NCBI GenBank assembly: GCA_045640525.1
Contig: JAZUFE010000022.1
Location: 19,043 to 83,042 of the forward strand
From: JAILLW01 sp045640525
GTDB lineage: Bacteria; Bacillota; Clostridia; Lachnospirales; Lachnospiraceae
DNA length: 64,000 nucleotides
Direction of reading: 5' to 3'
Numbering within the stretch: the stretch's first letter is position 1; each line of letters begins with the position of its first letter. Positions 53,169-62,627 of this stretch are shown here, piece after piece. The position numbers and the translations under genes were made by a program. Under the pieces are notes generated by a model. The model was not told where the DNA came from. It saw nothing but the letters and a program-made list of their open reading frames with translations, and did no database searches.

Positions 53169-54557
53169 ATGGCACAACTTTGGGGTGGACGATTCACCAA
53201 AGAAACAGAAAAGAAAGTATATGATTTTAATGCATCGATTATGTTTGACCAAAAGCTTCTTGATCAGGATATTGAAGGAAGTATCGCACATGTTGTTATG
53301 CTTGAAAAACAGGGAATTCTGACTCTTGAGGAAAAAGATGCCATAGTTAAAGGCCTTACGGCAATTCGTGAAGACGTAGAGAACGGAAAACTTGAAATTA
53401 CGGATAAGTACGAGGATGTGCATTCCTTTGTTGAAGCCAATCTGATAGAAAGAATCGGTGATGCCGGCAAGAAAATGCATACAGGACGTTCTCGTAACGA
53501 TCAGGTAGCACTTGATATGAGATTGTACGTAAGAGGTGAAGTTGTCAATATTTCGAAAGACGTTGTTGAACTTCTTAATACACTTGATGATATCATGGAG
53601 AATAATCTTGAAACTTATATGCCCGGCTTTACCCATCTTCAAAAGGCTCAGCCGACAACACTTGCACATCATATGGGTGCATACTTTGAAATGTTCAAGC
53701 GAGATTATCAAAGACTTCAGGATATATACAAGAGAATGAATTACTGCCCATTGGGTGCCGGAGCATTTGCGGGAACAACTTATCCTTTGGATAGAAACTA
53801 TACGGCTTCTTTGCTTGGCTTCGAAGGACCTACAATGAATTCAATGGATTCTGTTGCAGACAGAGATTATTGTATAGAACTTCTTAGTGCATTGGCTACC
53901 ATAATGATGCATTTGAGCAGATTCTCGGAAGAAATTATCATATGGAACAGTAACGAATACAGATTTGTTGAAATCGATGACGGATTTTCTACCGGCTCAA
54001 GTATAATGCCTCAGAAGAAGAATCCCGATATAGCTGAATTGGTTAGAGGAAAGACAGGAAGAGTATATGGTGCTTTGATGAGTCTTTTGACAACGATGAA
54101 GGGCATTCCTCTTGCTTATAACAAAGATATGCAGGAAGACAAGGAAGTGACGTTTGATGCAATTAAAACGGTTAAGGATTGCCTGGAACTGTTTAGCGGA
54201 ATGCTTCGAACTATTAAGTTCAATAATTCCGTTATGGAAATCAGTGCAATGAAGGGATTTACCAATGCAACAGATGCTGCTGATTATCTTGTTAACAAGG
54301 GTGTTCCGTTCAGAGATGCCCACGGAATTATTGGACGTTTGGTTTTATTCTGTATTGAGAAGAACAAGGCCATAGACGAACTGTCGATAGATGAATTAAA
54401 GAGCATATCCGATGTCTTTGAAAGCGATGTTTACGATGCTATATCTTTAAAAACATGCGTTGAAAAGAGACTTACGGTAGGAGCTCCCGGTCCGGTGGCC
54501 ATGAAGGAAGTTCTTAAAGCTAACAAAGAATTTCTTAATAAAGTGAACAATAATTAA
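53169..54557 (+). CDS. argH: Argininosuccinate lyase
   Basis: Last step of arginine synthesis, releasing fumarate. The 462-residue protein begins AQLWGGRFTKETEK, has VHSFVEANLIERIG, TGRSRNDQVALDMRLY, GFTHLQKAQPTTLAHH and the lyase signature GSSIMPQKKNPDIAE near residue 278. Start ATG 53169 has GGAG 6-7 nt upstream; an ATG at 53157 lies right at that site and is rejected. argG and other arginine genes are not adjacent. asd follows after 18 nt. Confidence 0.97.
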   Translation: MAQLWGGRFTKETEKKVYDFNASIMFDQKLLDQDIEGSIAHVVMLEKQGILTLEEKDAIVKGLTAIREDVENGKLEITDKYEDVHSFVEANLIERIGDAGKKMHTGRSRNDQVALDMRLYVRGEVVNISKDVVELLNTLDDIMENNLETYMPGFTHLQKAQPTTLAHHMGAYFEMFKRDYQRLQDIYKRMNYCPLGAGAFAGTTYPLDRNYTASLLGFEGPTMNSMDSVADRDYCIELLSALATIMMHLSRFSEEIIIWNSNEYRFVEIDDGFSTGSSIMPQKKNPDIAELVRGKTGRVYGALMSLLTTMKGIPLAYNKDMQEDKEVTFDAIKTVKDCLELFSGMLRTIKFNNSVMEISAMKGFTNATDAADYLVNKGVPFRDAHGIIGRLVLFCIEKNKAIDELSIDELKSISDVFESDVYDAISLKTCVEKRLTVGAPGPVAMKEVLKANKEFLNKVNNN

Positions 54558-54575
54558 CAATAGAGGAGAAAAATT

Positions 54576-55661
54576 ATGAGCAACAAATTACGTGTAGGTA
54601 TTTTAGGCGGAACCGGTATGGTTGGCCAAAGATTCATTTCATTGTTGGAAAATCATCCATGGTTTGAAGTTACAACAATTGCAGCTTCACCCCGTTCTGC
54701 AGGCAAGACATATGAAGAAGCTGTAGGCGACAGATGGAAAATGGATACTCCAATGCCTGAAGCAGTAAAAAAGATTGTAGTAATGAACGTTAACGAAGTT
54801 GAAAAGGTAGCTAAGGAAGTTGATTTCGTATTCTCGGCAGTTGATATGACGAAGGATGAAATCAAAGCTATTGAAGAAGAATATGCTAAGACAGAAACTC
54901 CTGTGGTTTCAAATAACTCAGCTCACAGATGGACACCGGATGTTCCCATGATTGTACCTGAGATTAATTCAAATCACATTGAAGTTATCGAATCGCAGAA
55001 GAAGAGACTCGGAACTACAAGAGGATTTATCGCTGTTAAGCCTAACTGTTCAATTCAGTCATATACACCCGCGCTTACGGCATGGAAAGAGTTCGAGCCG
55101 TATGAAGTAGTTGTTTGTACATATCAGGCTATTTCCGGAGCAGGAAAGACATTTAAGGATTGGCCTGAAATGATTGAAAATGTTATTCCCTATATCGGCG
55201 GCGAAGAGGAAAAATCGGAAAAAGAGCCTTTAAGAGTTTGGGGAAAAGTTGAAAACGGTGTAATAGTTCCGGCTGATGATGTTAAGATTACGGCACAGTG
55301 CATAAGAGTTCCCGTTCTTAACGGACATACAGCAGCTGCATTTGTTAAGTTCCGTAAGAATCCTACCAAGGAGCAGCTTATTGAAAAGCTTCTTGCATTC
55401 AAGGGCGAACCTCAGGAACTTAACCTTCCTTCAGCACCCAAGCAGTTTATCCAGTATATGGAAGAGGACAACAGACCTCAGGTTAAGGCTGATGTTGATT
55501 TCGAAAAGGGTATGGGAGTTTCAATAGGAAGATTAAGAGAAGATTCCGTTTATGATTGGAAGTTTGTGGGACTTTCTCATAATACAGTCAGAGGAGCTGC
55601 CGGCGGTGCAGTTTTATGCGCAGAGTTGTTGAAAGCTAAGGGGTTAATTTCAGCAAAATAA
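54576..55661 (+). CDS. asd: Aspartate-semialdehyde dehydrogenase
   Basis: NADPH reduction of aspartyl phosphate, leading to lysine/diaminopimelate, methionine and threonine. The 361 residues show the cofactor loop GGTGMVGQRFI near residue 10, the catalytic Cys158 in KPNCSIQS, and GAGKTFKDWPEM, all close to the fungal/archaeal-type Asd common in Clostridia. AGAGGAG precedes the ATG. It lies between argH and a c-di-GMP phosphodiesterase gene (25-nt gap). Confidence 0.95.
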   Translation: MSNKLRVGILGGTGMVGQRFISLLENHPWFEVTTIAASPRSAGKTYEEAVGDRWKMDTPMPEAVKKIVVMNVNEVEKVAKEVDFVFSAVDMTKDEIKAIEEEYAKTETPVVSNNSAHRWTPDVPMIVPEINSNHIEVIESQKKRLGTTRGFIAVKPNCSIQSYTPALTAWKEFEPYEVVVCTYQAISGAGKTFKDWPEMIENVIPYIGGEEEKSEKEPLRVWGKVENGVIVPADDVKITAQCIRVPVLNGHTAAAFVKFRKNPTKEQLIEKLLAFKGEPQELNLPSAPKQFIQYMEEDNRPQVKADVDFEKGMGVSIGRLREDSVYDWKFVGLSHNTVRGAAGGAVLCAELLKAKGLISAK

Positions 55662-55686
55662 AGAAATTTCTAAGGGGTTACATTTA

Positions 55687-57405
55687 ATGGACGAATTACG
55701 TTATCAAGTAGATCTTCTTAACGCAATGAATCAGCGTATACAGGCGGACGAGCGTATGTACCGCCTGATATGCGATTCATCTTCTAATGCATTCATATAT
55801 TTTGACATCAAACATAGGACTGTTAAGACATTGGGGCTTTGGGAATCCTTTTTTGATGATGTCACTATCAATTCAATCAATGACTTAACCAAACTGTATC
55901 CATATATAGAAGAGCAGTCGGTTTTGGCTTTCAGAGACATGCTGTTTTGGGAGAATCTTGAGGAATCACGTTGTACCAAGATATTCAAAATGAACGGTAA
56001 GAAACGTTATTTTGAGTGTGAAGTTAATGTTTTGTACGAAGATGACGTCATAACCGATAAGATTATTCGATTCAGAGATGTTACGAAAGTAAAAACTCAG
56101 AACGATGAACTGACATATATGGCTTATTATGACATACTTACGGGATTGTATAACCGTAATTATTTCGTGCGCCTTCTTTCGGATTTCGTAAGCCGAGCTC
56201 GAAAAGAAGATACATCTGTTTCGGTTCTGTTCTTTGATCTTGATGATTTCCATTCAATCAATGACGGAATGGGTATATTGATCGGTGATGAAATAGTTCA
56301 GCATTTTGGTATATTGCTTAAGGAGTTTCAGGCGGAGAATGTTATTGTCGCAAGATTTAATGCGGATGTTTATTGCATGGCAATATATGACCCCAATCCG
56401 AATCAGTCACCTAACGTGATTTTTGATGCTATGCAGGATAAATTGAAAGAACCTATCAAATTAAGTAACAGTTCGGAAGTGGTTCTGTCGTTCTGCATGG
56501 GAGTTGCCGAATATCCGGAAGCAAGTAAAGATGCTTTGGAATTAATCAATTGTGCAGAGATAGTTATGTTTAAGGCCAAGAGAAACGGAAGAGGTCAGAT
56601 TCAATACTTTGATGCTCCGATTCTTAAGGATTTCCTAAACAATGTAAATATAGAGAATAAGCTTAAAGAAGCTGTATTCAATCAGAATTTTACGATGAAT
56701 TTTCAACCTCAGTATTATGCCGAAACCAAGAAACTTCGCGGTGTCGAAGCTCTTATCAGATGGCGTGATGAGGATGGTAAATATATTTCACCGGGATTAT
56801 TTATTCCTATTGCCGAAAAGAACGGAACGATTATTCCTATAGGTTCATGGGTTCTTGAAGAGAGTATCAGAATTTATTCTCAGTGGCGAGCTAAGTACGG
56901 ATACGATTTCAAGCTTTCATTAAATATTTCAGCAATACAGTATCGTTCGGAAAGCTTTGCCGATGATGTACTCGGAATAATAAGGAAATATGATGTACCT
57001 CCCGAAGATATTGAATTGGAGATTACGGAGAGTGTATTTATAGATGACTTTAAGGATGTTGTTGAAAAACTGCATATTTTAAGAGAGTTCGGAATTATGA
57101 TATCCCTTGATGATTTCGGAACGGGATATTCTTCATTGTCGTATCTTAAAGGATTACCCATCGATACGATAAAGATAGACAAATCATTTGTAGATACGGT
57201 TACAACAGATGAAAACGCAAGAGTAATTCTTGATACGATTATATATATGTCTAAGAAACTCGGATACGAGATTATCGCCGAGGGAGTAGAAATGCAGTCT
57301 CAATTTGATTACCTTTTGGGAACGGGATGCGATTGTATTCAAGGTTACTATTTCAGCAGACCTCTTGATCAACAGGGTATGGACAGATTGTTGCTTACTA
57401 TGTAA
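55687..57405 (+). CDS. Cytoplasmic PAS-degenerate GGDEF-EAL c-di-GMP phosphodiesterase
   Basis: Expected to hydrolyse cyclic di-GMP to pGpG. A PAS-like sensor (residues ~20-135) is followed by a GGDEF domain whose active loop is degenerate: RFNADVY (223-229) replaces RxGGDEF, so it cannot make c-di-GMP but may bind GTP. The EAL domain from about 325 looks active: EAL at 354-356, SLNISAIQ, ELEITES, ISLDDFGTGYSS, IKIDKSF and AEGVE are all present. No transmembrane helix. AAGGGG precedes the ATG. With the cyclase at 1.9 kb it gives the window both sides of c-di-GMP turnover. Confidence 0.92.
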   Translation: MDELRYQVDLLNAMNQRIQADERMYRLICDSSSNAFIYFDIKHRTVKTLGLWESFFDDVTINSINDLTKLYPYIEEQSVLAFRDMLFWENLEESRCTKIFKMNGKKRYFECEVNVLYEDDVITDKIIRFRDVTKVKTQNDELTYMAYYDILTGLYNRNYFVRLLSDFVSRARKEDTSVSVLFFDLDDFHSINDGMGILIGDEIVQHFGILLKEFQAENVIVARFNADVYCMAIYDPNPNQSPNVIFDAMQDKLKEPIKLSNSSEVVLSFCMGVAEYPEASKDALELINCAEIVMFKAKRNGRGQIQYFDAPILKDFLNNVNIENKLKEAVFNQNFTMNFQPQYYAETKKLRGVEALIRWRDEDGKYISPGLFIPIAEKNGTIIPIGSWVLEESIRIYSQWRAKYGYDFKLSLNISAIQYRSESFADDVLGIIRKYDVPPEDIELEITESVFIDDFKDVVEKLHILREFGIMISLDDFGTGYSSLSYLKGLPIDTIKIDKSFVDTVTTDENARVILDTIIYMSKKLGYEIIAEGVEMQSQFDYLLGTGCDCIQGYYFSRPLDQQGMDRLLLTM

Positions 57406-57430
57406 TCAGAGGTTATGGGGAGTTACTTTT

Positions 57431-58795
57431 ATGTTATTCGGGAGAACAGCGGAGTTAAAGCATTTAAATTCATATTATGATCAGGAAGGCTCGCAGATTA
57501 TGGTTGTCTACGGACAACGTAATGTCGGCAAAACAGAGCTTTTGAAAACTTTCGTACAGGATAAACCTAACTATTACTATCTTGCAAGATCTGCATCCGA
57601 AAGAGAGCAACAGTATCAGTGGGGCAGAGAACTTGGACGAAAAGATATCAAATTACCGAAGTATCCCTCTTTTTCGGAGATATTCCAATCATTAATAATC
57701 GAAAAGGAAAGCAAGAAGGTCATCATAATAGATGAGTTTCAGTATATTGTCAGAAATTCCGACAGCTTCATGAGAGACCTTGTTTCTTTCGTACACAGTT
57801 ATTGGCAGGCACAGAATGTCATGATTATTCTTTCAAGTTCATCTATAGGATGGATTGAAAATTCCATGATAAATAAGATAGGTGATGCCGCGTATGAATT
57901 GTCGTCATTTTTGAAGGTTAAGGAATTGGCTTTTGAACATATGATGGAATTCTTTCCGGGCTTTTCGATGGAACAATGCATTGAAGGGTATGCCGTACTC
58001 GGAGGTATTCCGGGACTTTGGGAACACTTCAATGATAAGCTTTCGATGAAGGAGAACATTTGTCGTTTCATACTTGATCCTCATGCACTTTTACGTCAGG
58101 AAGGTCAAAGAATTGTAGAAGAGGAACTTAGAGAAACGAATGTTTATAATTCAATTCTCGCATCCATAGCTGCAGGAAATCATAAGCTTAATGATTTGTA
58201 TTTGCATACGGATTTCAGCAGGGCAAAGATAAGCGTATATCTTAAGAACCTGATGGAATTGGAAATCGTGGAGAAAGTATTCTCATATGATTCCGAAGGT
58301 AAGGAAAACACTCAGAAGGGAATATACAGAATCAGCAATCACTTTGTTGATTTCTACTTCACATATCTTTATCCTAATCTGACTGAATTTGAAACGATGA
58401 TGCCTACGGAATTCTATAAGAAATATATTATGCCTACATTCAGGACTTACGTTGCCGAATACTTTAAGACAGTGTGCAGGCAGCATATAGAAAAGTGGAA
58501 TCAGTGGGGACAGCTTCCGATTGCAATCGACAGAATCGGCGAGTGGGTAGGCAAACTCGGCTCCATTGATGTTGTCGCTCAAAACGAAAAGGGTCAGACC
58601 ATTGTCAGCATATGTAATTGGGATAAGCCGATGATGAGATACGATGATTATGAGTGGCTGCTGTTTTGCTGTAAGGAAGCTAAGATACCGGCTGACTATA
58701 TATATTTGTTCTCTGTTAGAAGATTTGACGAGAAACTTAATCTCGAAGCCAAAGTTAAGAGCAATCTTAAACTGGTAAGTCTTGAGGATATGTAA
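57431..58795 (+). CDS. P-loop ATPase with C-terminal DUF234-like domain
   Basis: A 454-residue protein of the archaeal-type ATPase family. N-terminal FGRTAELKHL is followed by Walker A VYGQRNVGKTE (near residues 27-37) and Walker B KKVIIIDEFQYI near 100; a winged-helix region comes near 270 (TDFSRAKISVYLKNLMELEIV). The C-terminal part resembles DUF234, where relatives have nuclease residues E-I-D...E-x-K; here only GSIDVVA remains and the second motif reads SICNWDK, so nuclease activity is doubtful. Start ATG 57431 has GGGGAG upstream. The role in vivo is not known. Confidence 0.82.
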   Translation: MLFGRTAELKHLNSYYDQEGSQIMVVYGQRNVGKTELLKTFVQDKPNYYYLARSASEREQQYQWGRELGRKDIKLPKYPSFSEIFQSLIIEKESKKVIIIDEFQYIVRNSDSFMRDLVSFVHSYWQAQNVMIILSSSSIGWIENSMINKIGDAAYELSSFLKVKELAFEHMMEFFPGFSMEQCIEGYAVLGGIPGLWEHFNDKLSMKENICRFILDPHALLRQEGQRIVEEELRETNVYNSILASIAAGNHKLNDLYLHTDFSRAKISVYLKNLMELEIVEKVFSYDSEGKENTQKGIYRISNHFVDFYFTYLYPNLTEFETMMPTEFYKKYIMPTFRTYVAEYFKTVCRQHIEKWNQWGQLPIAIDRIGEWVGKLGSIDVVAQNEKGQTIVSICNWDKPMMRYDDYEWLLFCCKEAKIPADYIYLFSVRRFDEKLNLEAKVKSNLKLVSLEDM

Positions 58796-58810
58796 TAACG
58801 GAGGAATGAT

Positions 58811-61414
58811 TTGGGTAAGAAGTTGATTATCACAGAGAACCCGTCTGTGGCCAGAGATTATGCTCAGGTTCTGCATGTGAACAATAAGCATAACGGATAT
58901 ATTGATAATGATGAATATGTAATAACTTGGTGTTTCGGACATTTGGTCGAGATGCTCTATCCCGAAAGCTATGATGCCAAGTATAAAAAATGGAATCTGG
59001 AAGATCTTCCGTTTCTCCCTGAAAAGTATATATACGGAGTAGTGCCTAGTGCCAAAGATCAGTACAACATTGTTACCGGCTTTTTGCACGATAACAACAT
59101 AGATGAAGTACTGTGGGCAGGTGACTCCGGAAAAGAAGGACAGACAATTGAAGAGAATATAAGAAATTTCGGTGGCGTAAGGGAAGGCCTTGTGGAAAAA
59201 AGAGTATGGGTTGATTCCCAGACTGAGGAGGAACTTCTTCGCGGAATCAAAGAGGCACGGCCGATGTCGGATTATGCTTCTTTGGGCGATTCGGGAATAA
59301 TGCGCGCTATAGAAGATTATGCTTTGGGAATTAATTTCTCCAGAGCTCTTTCGGTTAAGTACGGCGGCCTTCTTAATAAGGCGGCGGCTACAGACAATTA
59401 CCAGGCAATAGCAGTGGGAAGGGTTATGACCTGCGTGCTCGGAATGATAGTCGACAGAGAAAGAGAAATTCGGGAATTTAACGATACCCCGTTTTTCAGA
59501 GTTATGGGCAGAAGCGATAAAGCGGTTCCTTTTGAATGGAGAGCAGTTGAAGGTTCCAAGTATTTCGAGTCTCCCAAATTATACAAAGAGAACGGATTCA
59601 AGAAGGAAGACGACGCTAAAGAATTAATAGAATTTCTGAACGGAAAAGGCGGAACAATCACTTCGGTTGAGAAGAAGCCTTCCAAAAAGAAAGCACCGGC
59701 ACTTTATAATTTGGCAGAACTGCAGGCTGATTGTTCAAGAATATTCAAAATTACTCCGTCACAGACGCTGGATATTGTGCAGGATTTGTATGAAAAGAAA
59801 CTTACCACATATCCAAGAACGGACGCCAGAGTATTGACAACGGCAGTTGCCAAGGAAATTACGAAAAATATTTCAGGATTACGAAATTACCAAAGCGTGG
59901 GGAAGTTTGTCGAAACAATACTTGGGAATAAATGGTATGAAGGCATAGAAAAGTCACAGTATACGGATGATTCGAAAGTAACCGATCACTATGCAATAAT
60001 ACCTACAGGTCAGACCAATGCAATTTCGTCACTGAATGATTTGACAAGAAAAGTGTATGAGCTTATAGCTAAAAGATTCCTTGCTATTTTCTATCCTCCG
60101 GCTGAATATGTTCAGGCTAAGATAACTGTTAATGTTGACGGCGAGTCGTTATTCGCATCGGCTAAGGTCTTGGATAAACCCGGATATATGGAAGTCTCCG
60201 GAATGCCCAAAAAGAGTCAGGATAGCAAGGCAGATGATGCAGCAGATAAGAAATCGTCCAAGAAGCAGGATGAGGATGTCAAAGGCGCAGATGAGGAAGA
60301 AGATGAAAGCACCGATGATGAGAAGAAAAATCTTCTTGATTTGGCAGAAAGTGCGAAAACAGGAGATAGTATATCTTTACCGACCTATGAAATCAAAGAA
60401 GGTAAGACATCACCTCCGAAAAGATATACGTCCGGAACGATTATTTTGGCCATGGAAAATGCAGGTAACCTGATTGAAGATGAGGAACTTCGTGCCCAGA
60501 TTAAAACAACCGGAATCGGTACGGCCGCTACAAGGCAGGGAATACTTGAAAAACTTGATACCAATAAATATATATGTATCAACAAAAAGACACAGGTGAT
60601 TACTCCTGAAAACTTCGGAGAAATGATATATGAAGTTGTAAAAATGACAGCGCCGTCACTTTTGAATCCCGAGATGACAGCCTCGTGGGAGAAGGGACTT
60701 GACGGAATAACCAATAAAACGGTTGCATTGTCGGATTACAGAAGTAAACTTGAAGATTTCGTCAGAACGGGAACAATCAAAATTGCACAATCCGATTTAT
60801 TTGGAGAAATATCCGATAAAATAAGTCCGTTGGTAAGCAAAGATGCCAAGATGAAACGAACACTCGGCCTTAAATGTCCCCTTTGCAAAGAAGGGGAGCT
60901 TACAACAACACCTTTTGGATTTGGATGCAGTAACTATCAAAGAGAAGAAAACCCTTGCAGATTTTCGGTAGGAACAATTCTGGGTAAGAAAATCACGGAG
61001 AAGGATTTCACGGATCTTATAACAACCGGCAAAACCAAGATTATTAAAGGCTTTAAATCAAAGAACGGAAAGAAGTTCGACGCAGCACTGAAAATGACAG
61101 ACGGACAAATTGGGTTTGACTTTGGACCTGTAAGCGAAAAAGCAGAGTCACCGATTCTGTGTCCCAAATGTGCGGTTAAAAAACTTATGGTTGATGATAA
61201 GTCATATTCATGCGACTGCGGCTTTAAGTTATATCATACCGTCGCAAAGAAAAGACTGACCGAAACAGAGGTTGTTGAGTTGCTTAGTATTAAGCGCACC
61301 AAGAAAAAAGTGACAGGAATGTCATCAAAGACAGGTAAACTTTTTGATGCGATACTAAAATACGGTGACGACGGAAAGATAAGCTTTGATTTCGAAACGC
61401 AGGAGATGGAATAG
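58811..61414 (+). CDS. topB: DNA topoisomerase III (type IA)
   Basis: Relaxes and decatenates DNA through single-strand breaks. The 867-residue protein has the Toprim region (IITENPSVARDY at the N-terminus and WAGDSGKEGQ near residue 97), the active-site tyrosine in LTTYPRTDARVL near 335, and two C-terminal zinc-ribbon regions (CPLCKEGEL...CSNY; CPKCAVKK...CDCGF). A very acidic, lysine-rich insert (about residues 465-507) interrupts the core. The start is TTG at 58811 with GGAGG 7 nt upstream. No conjugation genes are near, so this is probably a chromosomal copy. Its last bases form unit 1 of a tandem repeat. Confidence 0.93.
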   Translation: MGKKLIITENPSVARDYAQVLHVNNKHNGYIDNDEYVITWCFGHLVEMLYPESYDAKYKKWNLEDLPFLPEKYIYGVVPSAKDQYNIVTGFLHDNNIDEVLWAGDSGKEGQTIEENIRNFGGVREGLVEKRVWVDSQTEEELLRGIKEARPMSDYASLGDSGIMRAIEDYALGINFSRALSVKYGGLLNKAAATDNYQAIAVGRVMTCVLGMIVDREREIREFNDTPFFRVMGRSDKAVPFEWRAVEGSKYFESPKLYKENGFKKEDDAKELIEFLNGKGGTITSVEKKPSKKKAPALYNLAELQADCSRIFKITPSQTLDIVQDLYEKKLTTYPRTDARVLTTAVAKEITKNISGLRNYQSVGKFVETILGNKWYEGIEKSQYTDDSKVTDHYAIIPTGQTNAISSLNDLTRKVYELIAKRFLAIFYPPAEYVQAKITVNVDGESLFASAKVLDKPGYMEVSGMPKKSQDSKADDAADKKSSKKQDEDVKGADEEEDESTDDEKKNLLDLAESAKTGDSISLPTYEIKEGKTSPPKRYTSGTIILAMENAGNLIEDEELRAQIKTTGIGTAATRQGILEKLDTNKYICINKKTQVITPENFGEMIYEVVKMTAPSLLNPEMTASWEKGLDGITNKTVALSDYRSKLEDFVRTGTIKIAQSDLFGEISDKISPLVSKDAKMKRTLGLKCPLCKEGELTTTPFGFGCSNYQREENPCRFSVGTILGKKITEKDFTDLITTGKTKIIKGFKSKNGKKFDAALKMTDGQIGFDFGPVSEKAESPILCPKCAVKKLMVDDKSYSCDCGFKLYHTVAKKRLTETEVVELLSIKRTKKKVTGMSSKTGKLFDAILKYGDDGKISFDFETQEME

Positions 61415-61492
61415 AGTAAGTTTTGATTTCGAAACACAGGAGATGGGATAAAGTAAGTTCTGCTTTCGAAACATAAATGATGGGATAAGGTA
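61382..61492 (+). repeat. 37-bp tandem repeat, three copies, formed from the topB 3' end
   Basis: Units are 61382-61418, 61419-61455 and 61456-61492. Units 1 and 2 match at 33 of 37 bases, units 2 and 3 at 30 of 37. Unit 1 includes the last codons and stop of topB; the other two lie in the gap before the next gene. The core shared by all is TTTCGAAAC followed by GATGG. Since 37 is not a multiple of 3, each later copy falls in another frame. Confidence 0.9.
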
Positions 61493-61503
61493 TAGCATCG
61501 GTA

Positions 61504-62349
61504 ATGATTAAGAAAATTGTTTTATTAAGTTTCAGCCCTACAGGAAATACCAAGAAGTGTTTAAGTACACTTGCCGAGGGCATTGCTGAAAAATTGAATT
61601 TAATTATCGCAGAAGAGATTGATATCACATCTGCTTCGGAACGTGAAAATGATTATGAATTCAATTCTTCCGACTTGGTAATAATCGGGTTCCCTACTTA
61701 TGCGGGAAGGCTTCCAAATAAAATAATGCCTTATTTGAAAGAACATGTACATGCCAATGGGGCGTTAGGGTGTGCGCTGGTGACATACGGTAATCGTGCC
61801 TATGACAATTCGCTTAAAGAATTGGCGTCAATTATGTGTGATAACGGGTTCAACATGATAAGCGCAATGGCGATTCCGTGTGAGCATGCATTTGCGCAGT
61901 CGTTGGCTACCGGAAGACCGACTGAGGCTGATTTGAAAGAAATAAAGAAATACGGGCGAAAGATAGGGGAGAGGATCACCCTGCAATCTTCTGATTCTCT
62001 GTCGACCAACGTGATGTCGTTAATGCCTGATGAAAATTTCTGTATAGATATTTCGAAAATTCCGGGTGATGAACCGACTGAAATGAAATATTATGTACCT
62101 AAGAAAGAAGACGGTACTCCGGCTAATTTCTTAAAAGCTATGCCTAAAACCGATAGCGACAAGTGCGGAAATTGCGGTGAATGCGTCAAGGCATGTCCGA
62201 TGAACTGCTTTGAAGAAAGTATTACGGAGCCTAAAGGTGTATGCATTAAATGTCAGGCATGCATCAAGGCCTGCAAAAATGGTGCTAAGTATTTCGATGA
62301 TGAAGAATTTCTAAGTCATAAGAAGTATCTTGAAGATAGATCCACCTAG
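61504..62349 (+). CDS. EFR1-type flavodoxin-ferredoxin fusion protein
   Basis: A 281-residue electron-transfer protein. The N-terminal flavodoxin-like domain (residues 1-165) has the FMN phosphate loop SFSPTGNTKKC and IIGFPTYAGRLPNK. The C-terminus holds two [4Fe-4S] motifs, CGNCGECVKACPMNC (near 220) and CIKCQACIKACKNG (near 248), followed by a last region without cysteines. Such proteins are common in anaerobic Firmicutes, but partners are seldom known. The ATG has no strong ribosome site; AAGG is 13 nt or more upstream, and the 37-bp repeats crowd the leader. Confidence 0.88.
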   Translation: MIKKIVLLSFSPTGNTKKCLSTLAEGIAEKLNLIIAEEIDITSASERENDYEFNSSDLVIIGFPTYAGRLPNKIMPYLKEHVHANGALGCALVTYGNRAYDNSLKELASIMCDNGFNMISAMAIPCEHAFAQSLATGRPTEADLKEIKKYGRKIGERITLQSSDSLSTNVMSLMPDENFCIDISKIPGDEPTEMKYYVPKKEDGTPANFLKAMPKTDSDKCGNCGECVKACPMNCFEESITEPKGVCIKCQACIKACKNGAKYFDDEEFLSHKKYLEDRST

Positions 62350-62384
62350 AACAAGAAAATTGAAATGTATATTTGAATGAATTC

Positions 62385-62430
62385 GATCACTGAACCGAAT
62401 TCCTATTATTGAAACCTGTAAGAGTGAAAA
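62385..62430 (+). repeat. 46-bp direct repeat, copy 1
   Basis: Identical in all 46 bases to 63955-64000. It begins with GATCACTGAACCGAATTCC and ends in AGAGTGAAAA. The second copy runs into the window edge, so the true repeat may be longer, although bases after 62430 cannot be compared. Confidence 0.95.
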
Positions 62431-62590
62431 GATTGAATTTTCAAATGAATGCCCTAGAAATCTCGATGGACTCATATACGCCGAATTTTAAAGAAAAAGT
62501 CCAAAAGAGGCATGATCCAAGCGCTGCACAAGAGTGTTTGGACTTTATATGTTGAAAAACAATGATTTAAGTCCATATTCTGGAAAATTG

Positions 62591-62627
62591 TGGACTCAAA
62601 TCATAAAAACACGCTGATTTGAGTCCA
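62591..62627 (+). other. 13-bp perfect hairpin in the repeat-rich gap
   Basis: TGGACTCAAATCA (62591-62603) and its exact reverse complement TGATTTGAGTCCA (62615-62627) are separated by an 11-nt loop. No T run follows, so it is not a normal terminator. Confidence 0.7.

Noticed and set aside
52905..53711. 268-codon minus-strand frame starting over the tRNA and running through argH
   Set aside because: Its last residues (GIRTPDLLITNQLPYRLGH) are the well-known false protein made by reading a tRNA backwards; the rest is antisense to argH, which is certain.
58283..59089. 268-codon minus-strand frame across the ATPase-topB junction
   Set aside because: It is antisense to two well-supported genes and shows no recognisable domain or ribosome site.
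61382..61492. CRISPR array
   Set aside because: The three units are contiguous with no spacers, diverge from each other, and no cas gene is present.
58811..62349. Integrative conjugative element signalled by topB
   Set aside because: TopB of this type is common on such elements, but no relaxase, integrase, coupling protein or single-strand-binding protein gene is nearby, and the flanking genes are chromosomal.
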